Below are positions 43,398-54,683 of a DNA stretch of 64,000 nt, piece after piece. Both the position numbers and the translations under genes were made by a program. Each line of letters opens with the position of its first letter. Within the stretch, counting starts at the first letter, position 1. This DNA comes from Sphingomonas morindae. GTDB lineage: Bacteria; Pseudomonadota; Alphaproteobacteria; Sphingomonadales; Sphingomonadaceae. Where the stretch lies: the NCBI RefSeq assembly GCF_023822065.1, contig NZ_CP084930.1:2930001-2994000 (forward strand), written 5' to 3'. Under the pieces are notes generated by a model, which worked only from the letters and a program-made list of their open reading frames with translations, made no database searches and was not told the DNA's origin.

Positions 43398-43489
43398 TTT
43401 TCCGCCGATCCGCCGCCGGTGATCCGGGTTGGTATGGGCCGGGCCCGCTCAGGGTCTCTCGCAGCTCCCGGCCGGTGAGTGAACCCCCG

Positions 43490-44536
43490 ATGGCGCCTTG
43501 GGATTATCCCGATTACGACGCGCACGAAGCCGTGCATTTCTTCCACGACGCCGCAACGGGGCTGGCGGCCATCATCGCCATCCACTCCACCGTGCTCGGC
43601 CCGGCGGCCGGCGGCTGCCGCTACTGGTCCTATGCCCGCGCCGAGGAGGCGGTGACCGACGCGCTGCGCCTGTCGCGCGGGATGAGCTTCAAGAACGCCA
43701 TGGCCGGCCTGCCGATCGGCGGCGGCAAGGCAGTGATCCTGGCGGATGCCGCGCGCCCCAAGACGCCCGAACTGCTCGCCGCCTTCGGGCGCGCGGTCGA
43801 GTCGCTCGGCGGCCGCTACGTCACCGCCGAGGATGTCGGCATCTCGGATCGCGACATGGTCGAGATCGCCCGCGCGACGCGCTACGTCTCCGGCCTGCCG
43901 GTCGCGGGCCATGGCGATGCCGGCGGCGATCCCGGCCCCTTCACCGCGCTCGGCGTCTATCTCGGCGTGCGCGCCGCCGTCCGCCGCGGGCTCGGCCGCG
44001 CCGACATGGCGGGCGTCCACGTCGCCATCCAGGGGGTCGGCTCGGTCGGCGGCGGGCTCGCGCGGCTGCTCGCGCGCGACGGCGCCCGGCTGACGCTCGC
44101 CGATGTCCATGCCGATCGCGCGGCGGCGCTCGCCGCCGAACTCGGCGCGGAGACGGTGGCGGCCGATGCCATCCTGTCCGTCGCGGCGGACGTGGTGAGC
44201 CCCTGCGCGCTCGGCGCGGTGCTCGATGCCGGCAGCATCGCCGCGCTCCAGGCGCCGGTGGTGGCCGGCGGCGCCAACAACCAGCTCGCCACCCCCGAGG
44301 ATGGCTGGCGCATCCACCAGCGCGGCATCGTCTACGCGCCCGATTACGTCATCAATGCCGGCGGCATCATCAATGTCGGGCTGGAATATCTCGGCCAGGG
44401 CGATCGCGCCGAGGTGGAGAGCCGGATCGCCGAGATCCCCGGCCGGCTCGACCGGATCTGGGAGGAAAGCGCCGCCACCGGCGATCCCGCCGCGATCGTG
44501 GCCGACCGTTTGGCCCAGAAGCTGATCGGGCGCTGA
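43490..44536 (+). CDS. Leucine/glutamate-type amino acid dehydrogenase
   Basis: This 348-residue NAD-dependent oxidoreductase performs reversible oxidative deamination of an amino acid, probably a branched-chain one. The catalytic lysines are Lys68 in SFKNAMAG and Lys80 in IGGGKAVI, the same numbering as in Bacillus leucine dehydrogenase. The Rossmann motif is VAIQGVGSVGGGLARLL near residue 180. Length fits leucine dehydrogenases (about 360) and not glutamate dehydrogenases (about 450). The ATG at 43490 is used; an in-frame GTG at 43475 is possible. It lies 93 bases after tRNA-His and 86 bases before ccmC. Confidence 0.88.
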   Translation: MAPWDYPDYDAHEAVHFFHDAATGLAAIIAIHSTVLGPAAGGCRYWSYARAEEAVTDALRLSRGMSFKNAMAGLPIGGGKAVILADAARPKTPELLAAFGRAVESLGGRYVTAEDVGISDRDMVEIARATRYVSGLPVAGHGDAGGDPGPFTALGVYLGVRAAVRRGLGRADMAGVHVAIQGVGSVGGGLARLLARDGARLTLADVHADRAAALAAELGAETVAADAILSVAADVVSPCALGAVLDAGSIAALQAPVVAGGANNQLATPEDGWRIHQRGIVYAPDYVINAGGIINVGLEYLGQGDRAEVESRIAEIPGRLDRIWEESAATGDPAAIVADRLAQKLIGR

Positions 44537-44622
44537 TCGGGCACCGCGCGACGGGGCGGGCGGGGCGGGCGCGCAAGCGGCTTCCCCGCGCCGCGCCGCT
44601 CGCGTAAGAAGCGGCGGAGATC

Positions 44623-45336
44623 ATGCATCTGCTCGCCAACCCCGCCCGTTTCCTGCGCATCGCGCGTCCGCTCACCGGCTGGCTCGGCTGGCTCGGCGCG
44701 GCGCTGGCGCTGGCGGGCATGGCCGGCGGTCTGTTCGTCACCCCGCCCGATTATCTCCAGGGCGAGACGGTGCGCATCCTCTATATCCATGTGCCGGCGG
44801 CATGGCTCGGCATGGCCGGGTGGAGCGGCATCGCCGCCGCCAGCCTGGCCGAACTGGTGTGGCGCCACCCGCTCGCCCGCGTCGCCGCGCGCGCGCTGGC
44901 CGTGCCCGGCGCGGTGTTCACCTTTCTCTGCCTCGCCACCGGATCGATCTGGGGCCGGCCGACCTGGGGCACCTGGTGGGAATGGGATGGCCGGCTCACC
45001 TCGATGCTGGTGCTGCTCTTCCTCTATATCGGCTATATCGCGCTCGCCCGCGCGCTGGACGAGGCGGGGGCCGATGGCCGCGCGGCGGCGCTGTTCGGGC
45101 TGATCGGCGCGGTCAACCTGCCGATCATCCATTTCTCGGTGCTTTGGTGGCGGACGCTGCATCAGGGCCAGAGCCTGGGGCTCAACGGATCCAGCATCGC
45201 GCCGGCGCTGCTCTGGCCGCTGCCGCTGACGGTGCTCGGCGCCTCGCTGCTGTTCGGCGCGCTGGTGCTGATGCGGATGCGCGCCGCGCTCGCCCGCGCC
45301 CGGGTCGAGGCGCGGCTGCGGCGGCTCGCGGCATGA
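44623..45336 (+). CDS. ccmC: Heme exporter/handling protein CcmC
   Basis: This 237-residue inner-membrane protein has six helices and a periplasmic tryptophan-rich WWD domain (WGRPTWGTWWEWDGRLTS near residues 109-126) that binds heme for loading onto CcmE. Flanking histidines are in YIHVPAAW near residue 55 and LHQGQSLG near residue 180. Together with CcmD it releases heme-loaded CcmE. It begins a seven-gene operon in which each gene overlaps the next. The ccmA and ccmB genes, often upstream, are not adjacent here. Confidence 0.95.
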   Translation: MHLLANPARFLRIARPLTGWLGWLGAALALAGMAGGLFVTPPDYLQGETVRILYIHVPAAWLGMAGWSGIAAASLAELVWRHPLARVAARALAVPGAVFTFLCLATGSIWGRPTWGTWWEWDGRLTSMLVLLFLYIGYIALARALDEAGADGRAAALFGLIGAVNLPIIHFSVLWWRTLHQGQSLGLNGSSIAPALLWPLPLTVLGASLLFGALVLMRMRAALARARVEARLRRLAA

Positions 45337-45461
45337 ATCCCTGGCCCTTCGTCGTCGCCGCCTATGCGCTGGTGATCGCCGGTACCGGCGCGCTGTCCCT
45401 CGCGAGCTTCGCCGCCATGCGCCGGGCCGAACGCGTCGCCGAGCGGCTGACGCGCCGGTGA
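45333..45461 (+). CDS. ccmD: Heme exporter protein CcmD
   Basis: This 42-residue single-helix protein starts MNPWPFVVAAYALVIAG and ends with a basic tail (MRRAERVAERLTRR), the standard CcmD form. It stabilises the CcmC-CcmE complex. It overlaps ccmC by four bases (ATGA) and ccmE by four bases (GTGA). Identification rests on position, length and topology. Confidence 0.9.
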   Translation: MNPWPFVVAAYALVIAGTGALSLASFAAMRRAERVAERLTRR

Positions 45462-45889
45462 AGGCCAAGAACCAGCGGCTGGCGCTGGCGCTGGCGGCGC
45501 TCGCGGCGCTCGGCGGGGCGACCTTGCTCGCCATGTCGGCGCTGCGCGACCAGGCCAGCTATTTCTACTCGCCGAGCGATGCGCTGCGCGACCATGTCGT
45601 CCCCGGCCGGGTGGTGCGGCTGGGCGGGGTGGTAAAGCCCGGCTCGCTCACCCACGCCGCCAACGGCGTCGAGATCGGCTTCCGCGTGACCGACGGCGCC
45701 GCCGAGGTGGCGGTGCGCTATGCCGGCATCGTGCCGGATCTGTTCCGCCCCGGCTCGGGCGTGATCGCCGAGGGCCGCTTCACCGCGCCGGGCCAGTTCC
45801 GCGCCGACACCATCCTCGCCAAGCATGACGAGCGCTACCGCCCGCCCGAGCCGGCGCGCGGCATGCACAAGAGCGACAGCCTGTCATGA
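45458..45889 (+). CDS. ccmE: Heme chaperone CcmE
   Basis: This 143-residue protein has one N-terminal membrane anchor (about residues 8-28) and a periplasmic OB-fold. The heme-binding histidine is His123 in LAKHDERYRPPE, the standard CcmE motif. It carries heme covalently from CcmC to CcmF. It starts at GTG, overlapping ccmD, and ends by overlapping the ccmF start (ATGA). Confidence 0.96.
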   Translation: MKAKNQRLALALAALAALGGATLLAMSALRDQASYFYSPSDALRDHVVPGRVVRLGGVVKPGSLTHAANGVEIGFRVTDGAAEVAVRYAGIVPDLFRPGSGVIAEGRFTAPGQFRADTILAKHDERYRPPEPARGMHKSDSLS

Positions 45890-47820
45890 TCGCCGAGGCC
45901 GGGCTGATCGCCCTGTGGATCGCCGCCAGCTTCGCCGCGCTGCAGACCGTGCTGGGCTTTGCCGGGCTGCGCGCGCCGGCGCCGCCGCGGCTGCTCGGCG
46001 GGATCAGCCTCATCCAGGCGGTGGCGACGCTCGCGGCCTTCGCGGCGCTGCTGCTGCTGTTCGCGCGCACCGATCTGTCGGTGCGGCTGGTGGCGGCGGA
46101 GAGCGCGTCGACGCTGCCGCTCCTGTACCGGGTGGCGGGCGCCTGGGGCAATCACGAAGGATCGATGCTGCTCTGGGTGACGATCCTCGCCGTGTCCGGG
46201 GCGGCGGTGGCGCTGTTCGAGCGCCGCCTCGCGGCCGCCACGCTGGCCGCCACCATCGGTGCGCAGGGCCTGATCGCGCTCGGCTTTTTCGGCTTCCTGC
46301 TGTTCGCGTCCAATCCCTTCGCGCGGCTCGATCCGGCGGCCCCGGCGGGGCTGGGGTTCAACCCGCTGCTCCAGGACCCCGGCCTCGCCTTCCACCCGCC
46401 CACTCTCTATGTCGGCTATGTCGGGCTGTCGGTGGCCTTTTCCTTCGCGGTGGGGGCGCTGCTGGCGCGCGATGTCGGGCCCGCCTTCGCGCGCGCGATG
46501 CGGCCCTGGGTGCTGGGCGCCTGGACCTTCCTCACGCTCGGCATCACCGCCGGCAGCTATTGGGCCTATTATGAGCTGGGCTGGGGCGGCTGGTGGTTCT
46601 GGGATCCGACCGAGAACGCCTCGCTGATGCCGTGGCTGGCGGCGACCGCGCTGCTCCACTCGGTCACCGTGCTGGCGACGCGCGACGGGCTGCGCGCCTG
46701 GACGGTGATGCTCGCGGTGGTGGCCTTCTCGATGAGCATGGTCGGCACTTTCCTCGTCCGCTCGGGCATCCTCACCAGCGTCCACGCCTTCGCGCTCGAT
46801 CCCCGGCGCGGCGGGGTGATCCTGCTGCTGCTCGCCTTCTATGTCGGCGGCGCGCTGGCGCTCTTCGCCACCCGCATCGCCACCGTGCAGGCGGGCGCGC
46901 AGTTCCGACCGGTGAGCCGCGAGGGCGCGCTGGTCGCCAATAATCTGCTTCTCTCGGCGCTGCTCGGCGTGGTGCTGATCGGCACGCTCTATCCGCTCGC
47001 GGCGGAAGCGCTGACGGGCGAGAAGCTGTCGGTCGGGCCGCCCTATTTCAACGCGACGGCGGGCCCGCTCGCGCTGCTGCTGGTGGCGACGATGGCGGCG
47101 GGGCCGCTGATGCGCTGGCGGCGCGAGGAGGCGCGCGCGCTGGCGCGGCGGCTCGTGGTTCCGGGGCTCGTGCTGGCGGCGGCGCTGCTCGCCTCCTTCT
47201 GGGCCGCGCCGGATCTGTCGATACTGCCGCGGCTGGGCCTGACGCTGGCCGCCGGCCTGGCGGTGGCGAGTGTCGCGCCTTTGGCCGGCCGCCGCCTGCG
47301 CCGCACCCCGCTGTTCACCTGGGGCATGGTGCTCGCCCATCTGGGCTGCGCGGTGAGCCTGGCGGGCATGGCGAGCGAGAGCGGCTTCTCCGCCGAGACG
47401 CTGGCCGCCGCACGCCCGGGCGAGACGCTGCATGTCGGCCCCTTCGCGGTCCGCTTCGACGCGGTCGATCCCGTCGCCGGGCCGAACTGGACGGCGGTGC
47501 GGGCGACGCTGGCGGCGACACGCGGCGGCGCCGGCGCGGCGCTGCGGCTCGCGCCCGAACAGCGCACCTTCGATACGCCGCCCCGCCAGACGAGCGAAAG
47601 CGCGATCGCGACGCTGTGGGACGGCCAGCTCTACACCGTCCTGGGCGAGCGCGTGCCCGATGGCCGCTGGCAGGTGCGTCTCTGGTGGAAGCCGTTCGTG
47701 ACGCTGATCTGGGCCGGCGGCGCGCTGATCGCGCTGGGTGGCGTGCTGGCGCTGATCGGCCGCGCGCGCCCGCGCCGCCGGCCCGCGCCCGAGCGGGAGG
47801 GATTTGCGCCATGGCGTTGA
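45886..47820 (+). CDS. ccmF: Cytochrome c heme lyase subunit CcmF
   Basis: This 644-residue inner-membrane protein has about fifteen helices and the WWD domain GWGGWWFWDPTENASLMPW near residues 235-253. It joins heme from CcmE to apocytochrome c thiols, acting with CcmH and CcmI. Length is the family norm. Its end overlaps the ccmG start by ten bases. Confidence 0.96.
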   Translation: MIAEAGLIALWIAASFAALQTVLGFAGLRAPAPPRLLGGISLIQAVATLAAFAALLLLFARTDLSVRLVAAESASTLPLLYRVAGAWGNHEGSMLLWVTILAVSGAAVALFERRLAAATLAATIGAQGLIALGFFGFLLFASNPFARLDPAAPAGLGFNPLLQDPGLAFHPPTLYVGYVGLSVAFSFAVGALLARDVGPAFARAMRPWVLGAWTFLTLGITAGSYWAYYELGWGGWWFWDPTENASLMPWLAATALLHSVTVLATRDGLRAWTVMLAVVAFSMSMVGTFLVRSGILTSVHAFALDPRRGGVILLLLAFYVGGALALFATRIATVQAGAQFRPVSREGALVANNLLLSALLGVVLIGTLYPLAAEALTGEKLSVGPPYFNATAGPLALLLVATMAAGPLMRWRREEARALARRLVVPGLVLAAALLASFWAAPDLSILPRLGLTLAAGLAVASVAPLAGRRLRRTPLFTWGMVLAHLGCAVSLAGMASESGFSAETLAAARPGETLHVGPFAVRFDAVDPVAGPNWTAVRATLAATRGGAGAALRLAPEQRTFDTPPRQTSESAIATLWDGQLYTVLGERVPDGRWQVRLWWKPFVTLIWAGGALIALGGVLALIGRARPRRRPAPEREGFAPWR

Positions 47821-48347
47821 AGACCGTGCGGCTGCTCCTGTGGCTGCCGCTGATCGCCTTTGTCGCGATCGTGGCGCTGGTGGCGGGCGGCCTGATCCAC
47901 CCGCACGAAACGGTGGTGCGCTCGCGGCTGATCGGCCAACCGCTGCCCGGCTTCACGCTGCCCCGGGCGGAGGGCGGCGCGCCGCTCACCCCGGCGGCGC
48001 TGGCCGATGGGCGGCCGCATCTGCTCAATCTCTTCGCCAGCTGGTGCGTGCCCTGCGCGGCCGAGGCGCCGCAGCTCCGCCGGCTACGCGCGGCGGGCGT
48101 GCCGATCATCGGCGTCGCGATCCGCGATCGGCCGCAGGATCTCGCGGCCTTTCTGCGCGAGACCGGCAATCCCTATGCCATGGTGGCGCGCGACGACGCC
48201 GCCGCGCTGCAGGTGGCGCTCGGTTCCTCGGGCGTGCCCGAAAGCTTCGTGATCGATGGGCGCGGCGTGATCCGCTACCAGCATATCGGCGCGATCGGGC
48301 CCGATCAGATCGCGCTCATTCTCGAGCAGCTGCGGGCGGCGCGATGA
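47811..48347 (+). CDS. ccmG: Thiol:disulfide reductase CcmG (DsbE)
   Basis: This 178-residue thioredoxin-like protein is anchored by an N-terminal helix (residues 5-28). The active site is WCVPC with Cys79 and Cys82. GVPESFVIDGRG near residue 142 holds the cis-proline loop. It keeps CcmH and apocytochrome c reduced in the periplasm. GGGAGG lies ten bases before the ATG. Confidence 0.95.
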   Translation: MALKTVRLLLWLPLIAFVAIVALVAGGLIHPHETVVRSRLIGQPLPGFTLPRAEGGAPLTPAALADGRPHLLNLFASWCVPCAAEAPQLRRLRAAGVPIIGVAIRDRPQDLAAFLRETGNPYAMVARDDAAALQVALGSSGVPESFVIDGRGVIRYQHIGAIGPDQIALILEQLRAAR

Positions 48348-48784
48348 GGCGGCGGCGAAGCCGGGGCGCCCTCGCGCTTGCGCTGGCGGCGGCCGCGGCG
48401 GCGCTCGCCCCGCGCGCGCCCGCGCGCGCCGATCCGGTGATGGCGCAGGATCCGCTCGCCTATACCCAGCTGCCCGATCCCGCGCAGGAGGCCAAGGCGC
48501 GCGCGCTGATGGCAAGCCTGCGCTGCGTCGTCTGCCAGGGCCAGTCGATCGCGGACAGCGATGCCGATCTTGCCGGCGACATGCGGGCGCTGGTCCGCCA
48601 CCGCATCGCCGCCGGCGCCAGGCCCGCGGCGGTGCGCGCCTGGATGGTGGAGCGCTACGGCGCCTGGGTGAGCTATGACCCGCCGCTCTCCGCGCTCACC
48701 TGGCCGCTCTGGGCGGCGCCGCTGCTGCTGCTGATCGCGGGCGCCTGGCTGGCGCGCGGCGCCTTTCGGCGGACGCGGCGCTGA
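48344..48784 (+). CDS. ccmH: Cytochrome c maturation protein CcmH
   Basis: This 146-residue protein has a signal peptide, then the LRCVVCQGQSIADSDADLA motif with Cys61 and Cys64, and a C-terminal membrane anchor (about 120-138). It binds apocytochrome c thiols for heme ligation. It overlaps ccmG by four bases (ATGA). Here the CcmH and CcmI functions are separate proteins, not the fused form of E. coli. Confidence 0.95.
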   Translation: MRRRRSRGALALALAAAAAALAPRAPARADPVMAQDPLAYTQLPDPAQEAKARALMASLRCVVCQGQSIADSDADLAGDMRALVRHRIAAGARPAAVRAWMVERYGAWVSYDPPLSALTWPLWAAPLLLLIAGAWLARGAFRRTRR

Positions 48785-49458
48785 TGGGCGGGTGGCTGGT
48801 CTTCCTCCTGCTCGGCGCGGCGGCGATGGCCGGGCTTTTCTGGGGCGCGCGGCTGCGCGGCGCGGCGCTGTTGCCGCCGCTCGCCGCCTTGTTCGTCGCG
48901 GCGGCGGGCTATGCCGTGGAGGGGCGCCCCGATCTGCCGGGCGCGCCGCACCAGGATCGCGCCTCGCGCGGGCTCGCCCCCGATACGCTGTTCATGGTGG
49001 AGCATCAGCGGCTGCTCAAAGTCTATGGCGAGCCGGCGCAATGGGCCGTGTTCGCCGATGGCCTGACCCGCGCCGGGGAAGATGGCGCGGCGGTTTCGGT
49101 GCTGGCGCGCGCGGTGGAGAAATATCCCGCCAACGCGGCGCTGCGCGTCGCCTATGCGCACAGCCTGCTGGTGCTCGCCGACGGCCATATGACGCCAGCG
49201 GTGCTGCTGGCCTTCGAGCGCGCGCGCGCCGTCGCCGGCAGCGACCCGAGCGCGGCCTATTTCGAGGGGCTGGCCTGGTTTGAATCGGGCGATCCGCTCG
49301 CGGCGGAGCAGAGCTGGCGGGCGCTTTCCGCCGCGCTGCCGCCGGCATCCCCCTGGCGGCTGGTGCTGGCCGAGCGGCTGCATGTCTTCGATCTGCTGCG
49401 CGCCGGGCGGCTCCCCGCCGCGCCGCCGGATGCGGCGGGCGGGGCGGGGCCGGGCTGA
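48784..49458 (+). CDS. CcmI-like TPR protein of cytochrome c maturation
   Basis: This 224-residue protein has two N-terminal membrane segments (about 3-20 and 28-45), then TPR-like helices (AVSVLARAVEKYPANAALR near residue 100 and AAYFEGLAWFESGDPLAAEQ near residue 155). It corresponds to the apocytochrome-binding CcmI/CycH role and sits last in the operon, starting one base inside the ccmH stop (TGATG). It is shorter than classic CcmI (about 400), so it is a reduced version. Family assignment rests on position and TPR pattern. Confidence 0.8.
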   Translation: MGGWLVFLLLGAAAMAGLFWGARLRGAALLPPLAALFVAAAGYAVEGRPDLPGAPHQDRASRGLAPDTLFMVEHQRLLKVYGEPAQWAVFADGLTRAGEDGAAVSVLARAVEKYPANAALRVAYAHSLLVLADGHMTPAVLLAFERARAVAGSDPSAAYFEGLAWFESGDPLAAEQSWRALSAALPPASPWRLVLAERLHVFDLLRAGRLPAAPPDAAGGAGPG

Positions 49459-49547
49459 GCCGGATCGGGGCGCTGGTGTTCGGTCCCGACCTTAACGGCT
49501 AAGGGATCGACCGGGCTCGACCGGGTAGCGGCGCGAGCCAAACACGT

Positions 49548-49568
49548 TCAGCGCAACTTTGGCGCTGA
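49548..49568. terminator. Weak hairpin after the ccm operon
   Basis: A 7-bp inverted repeat (TCAGCGC with GCGCTGA) with a 7-base loop lies between the convergent ccm operon and the SdpI-like gene. There is no T tract. Confidence 0.35.
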
Positions 49569-49597
49569 GAACGCCGAGTCTGCCCCGCTTATGGTCA

Positions 49598-50254
49598 CTA
49601 TGCGTTCCGAATGCGCCGCCAGAAGAAGAAGGAATAGATCACGGGGTTGGCCGCGATCACAAGCAAGGTCGCGCGCACCAAAGCGGTTCGCGCGCCCGGG
49701 TCGATCGGCGCGAGCGCGAGCATGATCAAGGCCGCGCCACCCGCGATCATGATGCGCGCGGCATAGCGGTGCGTCGCGATCCAGTTGGCTTCATCGTGGA
49801 GCGTCCATGGCGTTCGGATGCCCACGAAAAAGCCGGGCCGCGACTTGGGCAGGGCGTTGCCGAGCAGGATCAGGAAGAGCCCGAGCGCGACGAGCAGCGT
49901 GCCGCCCGGCAGGGCGATGCCGAAAGCGCCCGCCGCCACCATCAGTTCGACCACGGCCATCATCGCCAGCAGGCCGCTCCAGGCGGTGCGATAGAGAGGC
50001 GCGCTCGCCTCCAGCCGGTGCTGCATCGGCTCGATGTACGGAATGGCCGCCATCGCGGCGGCGAGGAGCGCGGTCAGCACGACCGGGCCGAACAGCGCGA
50101 ACACCGCGCCCGCGCTGCGGTCGGGCCGGCCATCCGCAGCCCAGTGCGTGGGAAGCCGGGCGCCCGGCGGCAGCCAGCTGAGCGCGGCGGCGGCGAGGCC
50201 GGCCAGGGCGAGCACGATGACGACCGAGGCGACGATATGAGCACGGTAGCGCAT
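49598..50254 (-). CDS. SdpI-family membrane protein
   Basis: This 218-residue inner-membrane protein has about six helices: an N-terminal DUF1648-like part with PTHWAADGRPDRS near residue 35, and a C-terminal SdpI part with VGIRTPWTLHDEANWIATHR near residue 145. In Bacillus, SdpI gives immunity to the SdpC toxin and sequesters the repressor SdpR at the membrane. The ArsR-type regulator lies immediately upstream, two bases away, as in the Bacillus pair. No SdpC-like toxin gene is seen here. Confidence 0.85.
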   Translation of the reverse strand: MRYRAHIVASVVIVLALAGLAAAALSWLPPGARLPTHWAADGRPDRSAGAVFALFGPVVLTALLAAAMAAIPYIEPMQHRLEASAPLYRTAWSGLLAMMAVVELMVAAGAFGIALPGGTLLVALGLFLILLGNALPKSRPGFFVGIRTPWTLHDEANWIATHRYAARIMIAGGAALIMLALAPIDPGARTALVRATLLVIAANPVIYSFFFWRRIRNA

Positions 50255-50256
50255 CT

Positions 50257-50529
50257 CTATTCCTCTTTCTCGCCGACCCCGAGCCGGCCCATGAAGCCCA
50301 TGACCACTTCGTCCAGCACGGAGAGGTTGATCGTGTAGAGGATCGACGTCCCGCGCTGCTCCGCGCGGATCAGGCCCGCTTCGCGCAGCTTGGCGAAGTG
50401 ATTGGACATGGTCGGCTTCGAGACGCTGAACGCATCGGCCAGCTCGCCGGCGGTCCTGGCGCCGCCTTTCAGCAGCTCGAGGATCCGGCGGCGCGTCGGG
50501 TGTGCGAGCGCATCGAAGACGCTGTCCAT
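50257..50529 (-). CDS. ArsR-family repressor (SdpR-like)
   Basis: This 90-residue winged-helix regulator shows the typical start VFDALAHPTRRRILELLKGG near residue 4 and a recognition helix VSKPTMSNHFAKLREAGLI near residue 35. It has no metal-binding cysteines, in line with SdpR-like autorepressors. It heads a two-gene operon with the SdpI-like gene. A TTAG-N8-CTAA dyad 13-28 bases before the ATG is a likely operator. Confidence 0.9.
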   Translation of the reverse strand: MDSVFDALAHPTRRRILELLKGGARTAGELADAFSVSKPTMSNHFAKLREAGLIRAEQRGTSILYTINLSVLDEVVMGFMGRLGVGEKEE

Positions 50530-50857
50530 GGGGGCGCTATATTAGCTGACAGACTAATTAGCAAGGGCTCTAAGAAGCGATCGATGACGGGCTGCTGGCC
50601 TTGCAACCGCCGGACGAGGGGGCGAGGGCCGGGCGCCACGCCTGGCGATGCGCGCGACCGAGCGGCCGGTCCGTGTCGCCGCGCACCCTTTGGAGGGCAA
50701 GCCGGGGTCGCGGGCCTTTCGTCTCCTCGGCCTCCGCGCGCCATGGGGCGGCTATATGCGGGCTATATGCGAAAGCCGGGCTTCGCTCTCGAAAGCCTAT
50801 GTCCGACGCCGTAGCTCGGGGCCGGGCGGCAGGCCCGAGCAAGCGAGGTCAAGCAAG
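50530..50857. other. Intergenic stretch between divergent genes
   Basis: It holds the ArsR operator near its left end and, at about 50751-50772, a direct repeat of GGCTATATGCG. No supported gene is seen on either strand. It must contain promoters for both divergent units. Confidence 0.5.
50542..50557. promoter_or_regulatory. Candidate operator of the ArsR/SdpR-like repressor
   Basis: The dyad TTAG-N8-CTAA lies just upstream of the repressor's ATG in an A+T-rich island inside GC-rich DNA, and ATTAGC is also repeated directly at 50541 and 50557. ArsR-family proteins bind such dyads overlapping their own promoter. Binding is inferred. Confidence 0.5.
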
Positions 50858-51115
50858 ATGGTGGCGTCGACGATATTGGAGCCGGACCCAGGGCCCGCGA
50901 TTCTGTACGTAGGACAGGATGGGGCCGGGCATTGGCTGGTGCAGGACAGCCGCAAATTGCTCGAGGGATGTTTCATCTCCTTCGCGGCGGCGCTGCACTT
51001 CGCGCAGAGCGAGCGGCACCTCTATCATGCGGTCGTCGAGGTGTCCGTCGCGCCGCTGTCGCCGCGCATCGCCTATCGCCCCGTCGACGCGCATGTGCAT
51101 GCGCGCGCCGCCTGA
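50858..51115 (+). CDS. Small cytoplasmic protein of unknown function
   Basis: This 85-residue protein is not recognised. It has a central GAGHWLVQDSRKLLEGCFIS segment and a helical FAAALHFAQSERHLYHAVV part that could form a small alpha-beta fold. GAGG lies eight bases before the ATG at 50858. The frame is open further upstream but without a ribosome site. It is followed ten bases later by a methyltransferase-like gene. Confidence 0.65.
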   Translation: MVASTILEPDPGPAILYVGQDGAGHWLVQDSRKLLEGCFISFAAALHFAQSERHLYHAVVEVSVAPLSPRIAYRPVDAHVHARAA

Positions 51116-51124
51116 GCGCCCGGC

Positions 51125-51631
51125 ATGACCAGGCTTTTGCGACACCGCGGCGGACCCGTCACGGTCGCCAGCACTTTTCCCACGGGGCCGATCCCGGGCC
51201 GCGCGCGCCCGGCGCACGACGAACGCTGGCCGGCGATCGCGCGCGCGCTTCAGGCGCTGCGCGCGACGGGACGGCGCGCCGTCCGCATCGTCGATGCGGA
51301 GTGCGGCGCGGGTGCGCTGCTGCTCGAGGCGCTGCACCATGCGCGGCTGCTCGGTTTCACCGCCATCGAGGGGCGCGGGATAGACGGATCGCCGGCGCTG
51401 ATCGGCCGCGCGCGCGCCGCCGCGGCGCGGCGGCCCGATCCTGCGATCGGCGTGGTGTTCGAGATCGCGGACATGCGGACGGCGCTGGCGGAGGAGGCCG
51501 CGTTCCCGGCGGACATTCTGCTCTGGCACGACACCCGCGCGGCGGATCGCGCGGCGGCGCCCCTACTGCGTCGCGCCGCCGACCGGGTGATCGGCGCTGC
51601 CGGCGATGATCGGAGCGATCCGCATGCGTAG
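51125..51631 (+). CDS. Small SAM-methyltransferase-like protein
   Basis: This 168-residue protein has a Rossmann start AVRIVDAECGAGALLLEAL (about residues 57-75), a reduced form of the SAM-binding motif I (E/DxGxGxG appears as ECGAGAL), and RGIDGSPALIGRARAAA near residue 85. The second half of a normal methyltransferase is short, and motif IV is replaced by ILLWHDTRAAD. It may be a truncated or non-catalytic relative; activity is uncertain. The gene overlaps the next one by 26 bases. Confidence 0.55.
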   Translation: MTRLLRHRGGPVTVASTFPTGPIPGRARPAHDERWPAIARALQALRATGRRAVRIVDAECGAGALLLEALHHARLLGFTAIEGRGIDGSPALIGRARAAAARRPDPAIGVVFEIADMRTALAEEAAFPADILLWHDTRAADRAAAPLLRRAADRVIGAAGDDRSDPHA

Positions 51632-51902
51632 GCGGGACAGGGCATGGCGGGCCGCCGGCGCGGCGCTGCTGACCTTTTCCTGCGTCGCGGGGCGGATGGA
51701 CGTGGGCGGCCCCGTGGCGGTGCTCGCCGCCTTCGCCGGGGCGGTGCTGGGCGTGATCCTGCTCGTCAACGGCCATCATGTGCAGACGGCGATGCGCGCC
51801 GAGCGGCGCGGCCATGCCCTGACCGCCGAGGTGATCCATGCCGCCCGGCTTCGCCGGCGCGCGCGGCCCGCGCCGCGGCCCGACGATGCCCGACAGCCGT
51901 AA
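51606..51902 (+). CDS. Small membrane protein of unknown function
   Basis: This 98-residue protein is not recognised. It has two membrane segments (about residues 14-28 and 35-54) and a basic tail (LRRRARPAPRPDD). The start could be the ATG at 51606 or the ATG at 51624, which avoids most of the overlap with the methyltransferase-like gene. It lies 94 bases before alaS. Confidence 0.5.
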   Translation: MIGAIRMRRRDRAWRAAGAALLTFSCVAGRMDVGGPVAVLAAFAGAVLGVILLVNGHHVQTAMRAERRGHALTAEVIHAARLRRRARPAPRPDDARQP

Positions 51903-51996
51903 CGCGGGCCGCGTCCGCAACCCAGAAGCGAGATCGGCGAGGCGCGGACGGAAGGCCATGCTTGCCCGGCCCGGCGCGGTCGCCTAAATCCGGGGC

Positions 51997-54663
<2,667 letters not shown>

Positions 54664-54683
54664 GCGGGCGGGCGCGTGGTCGG

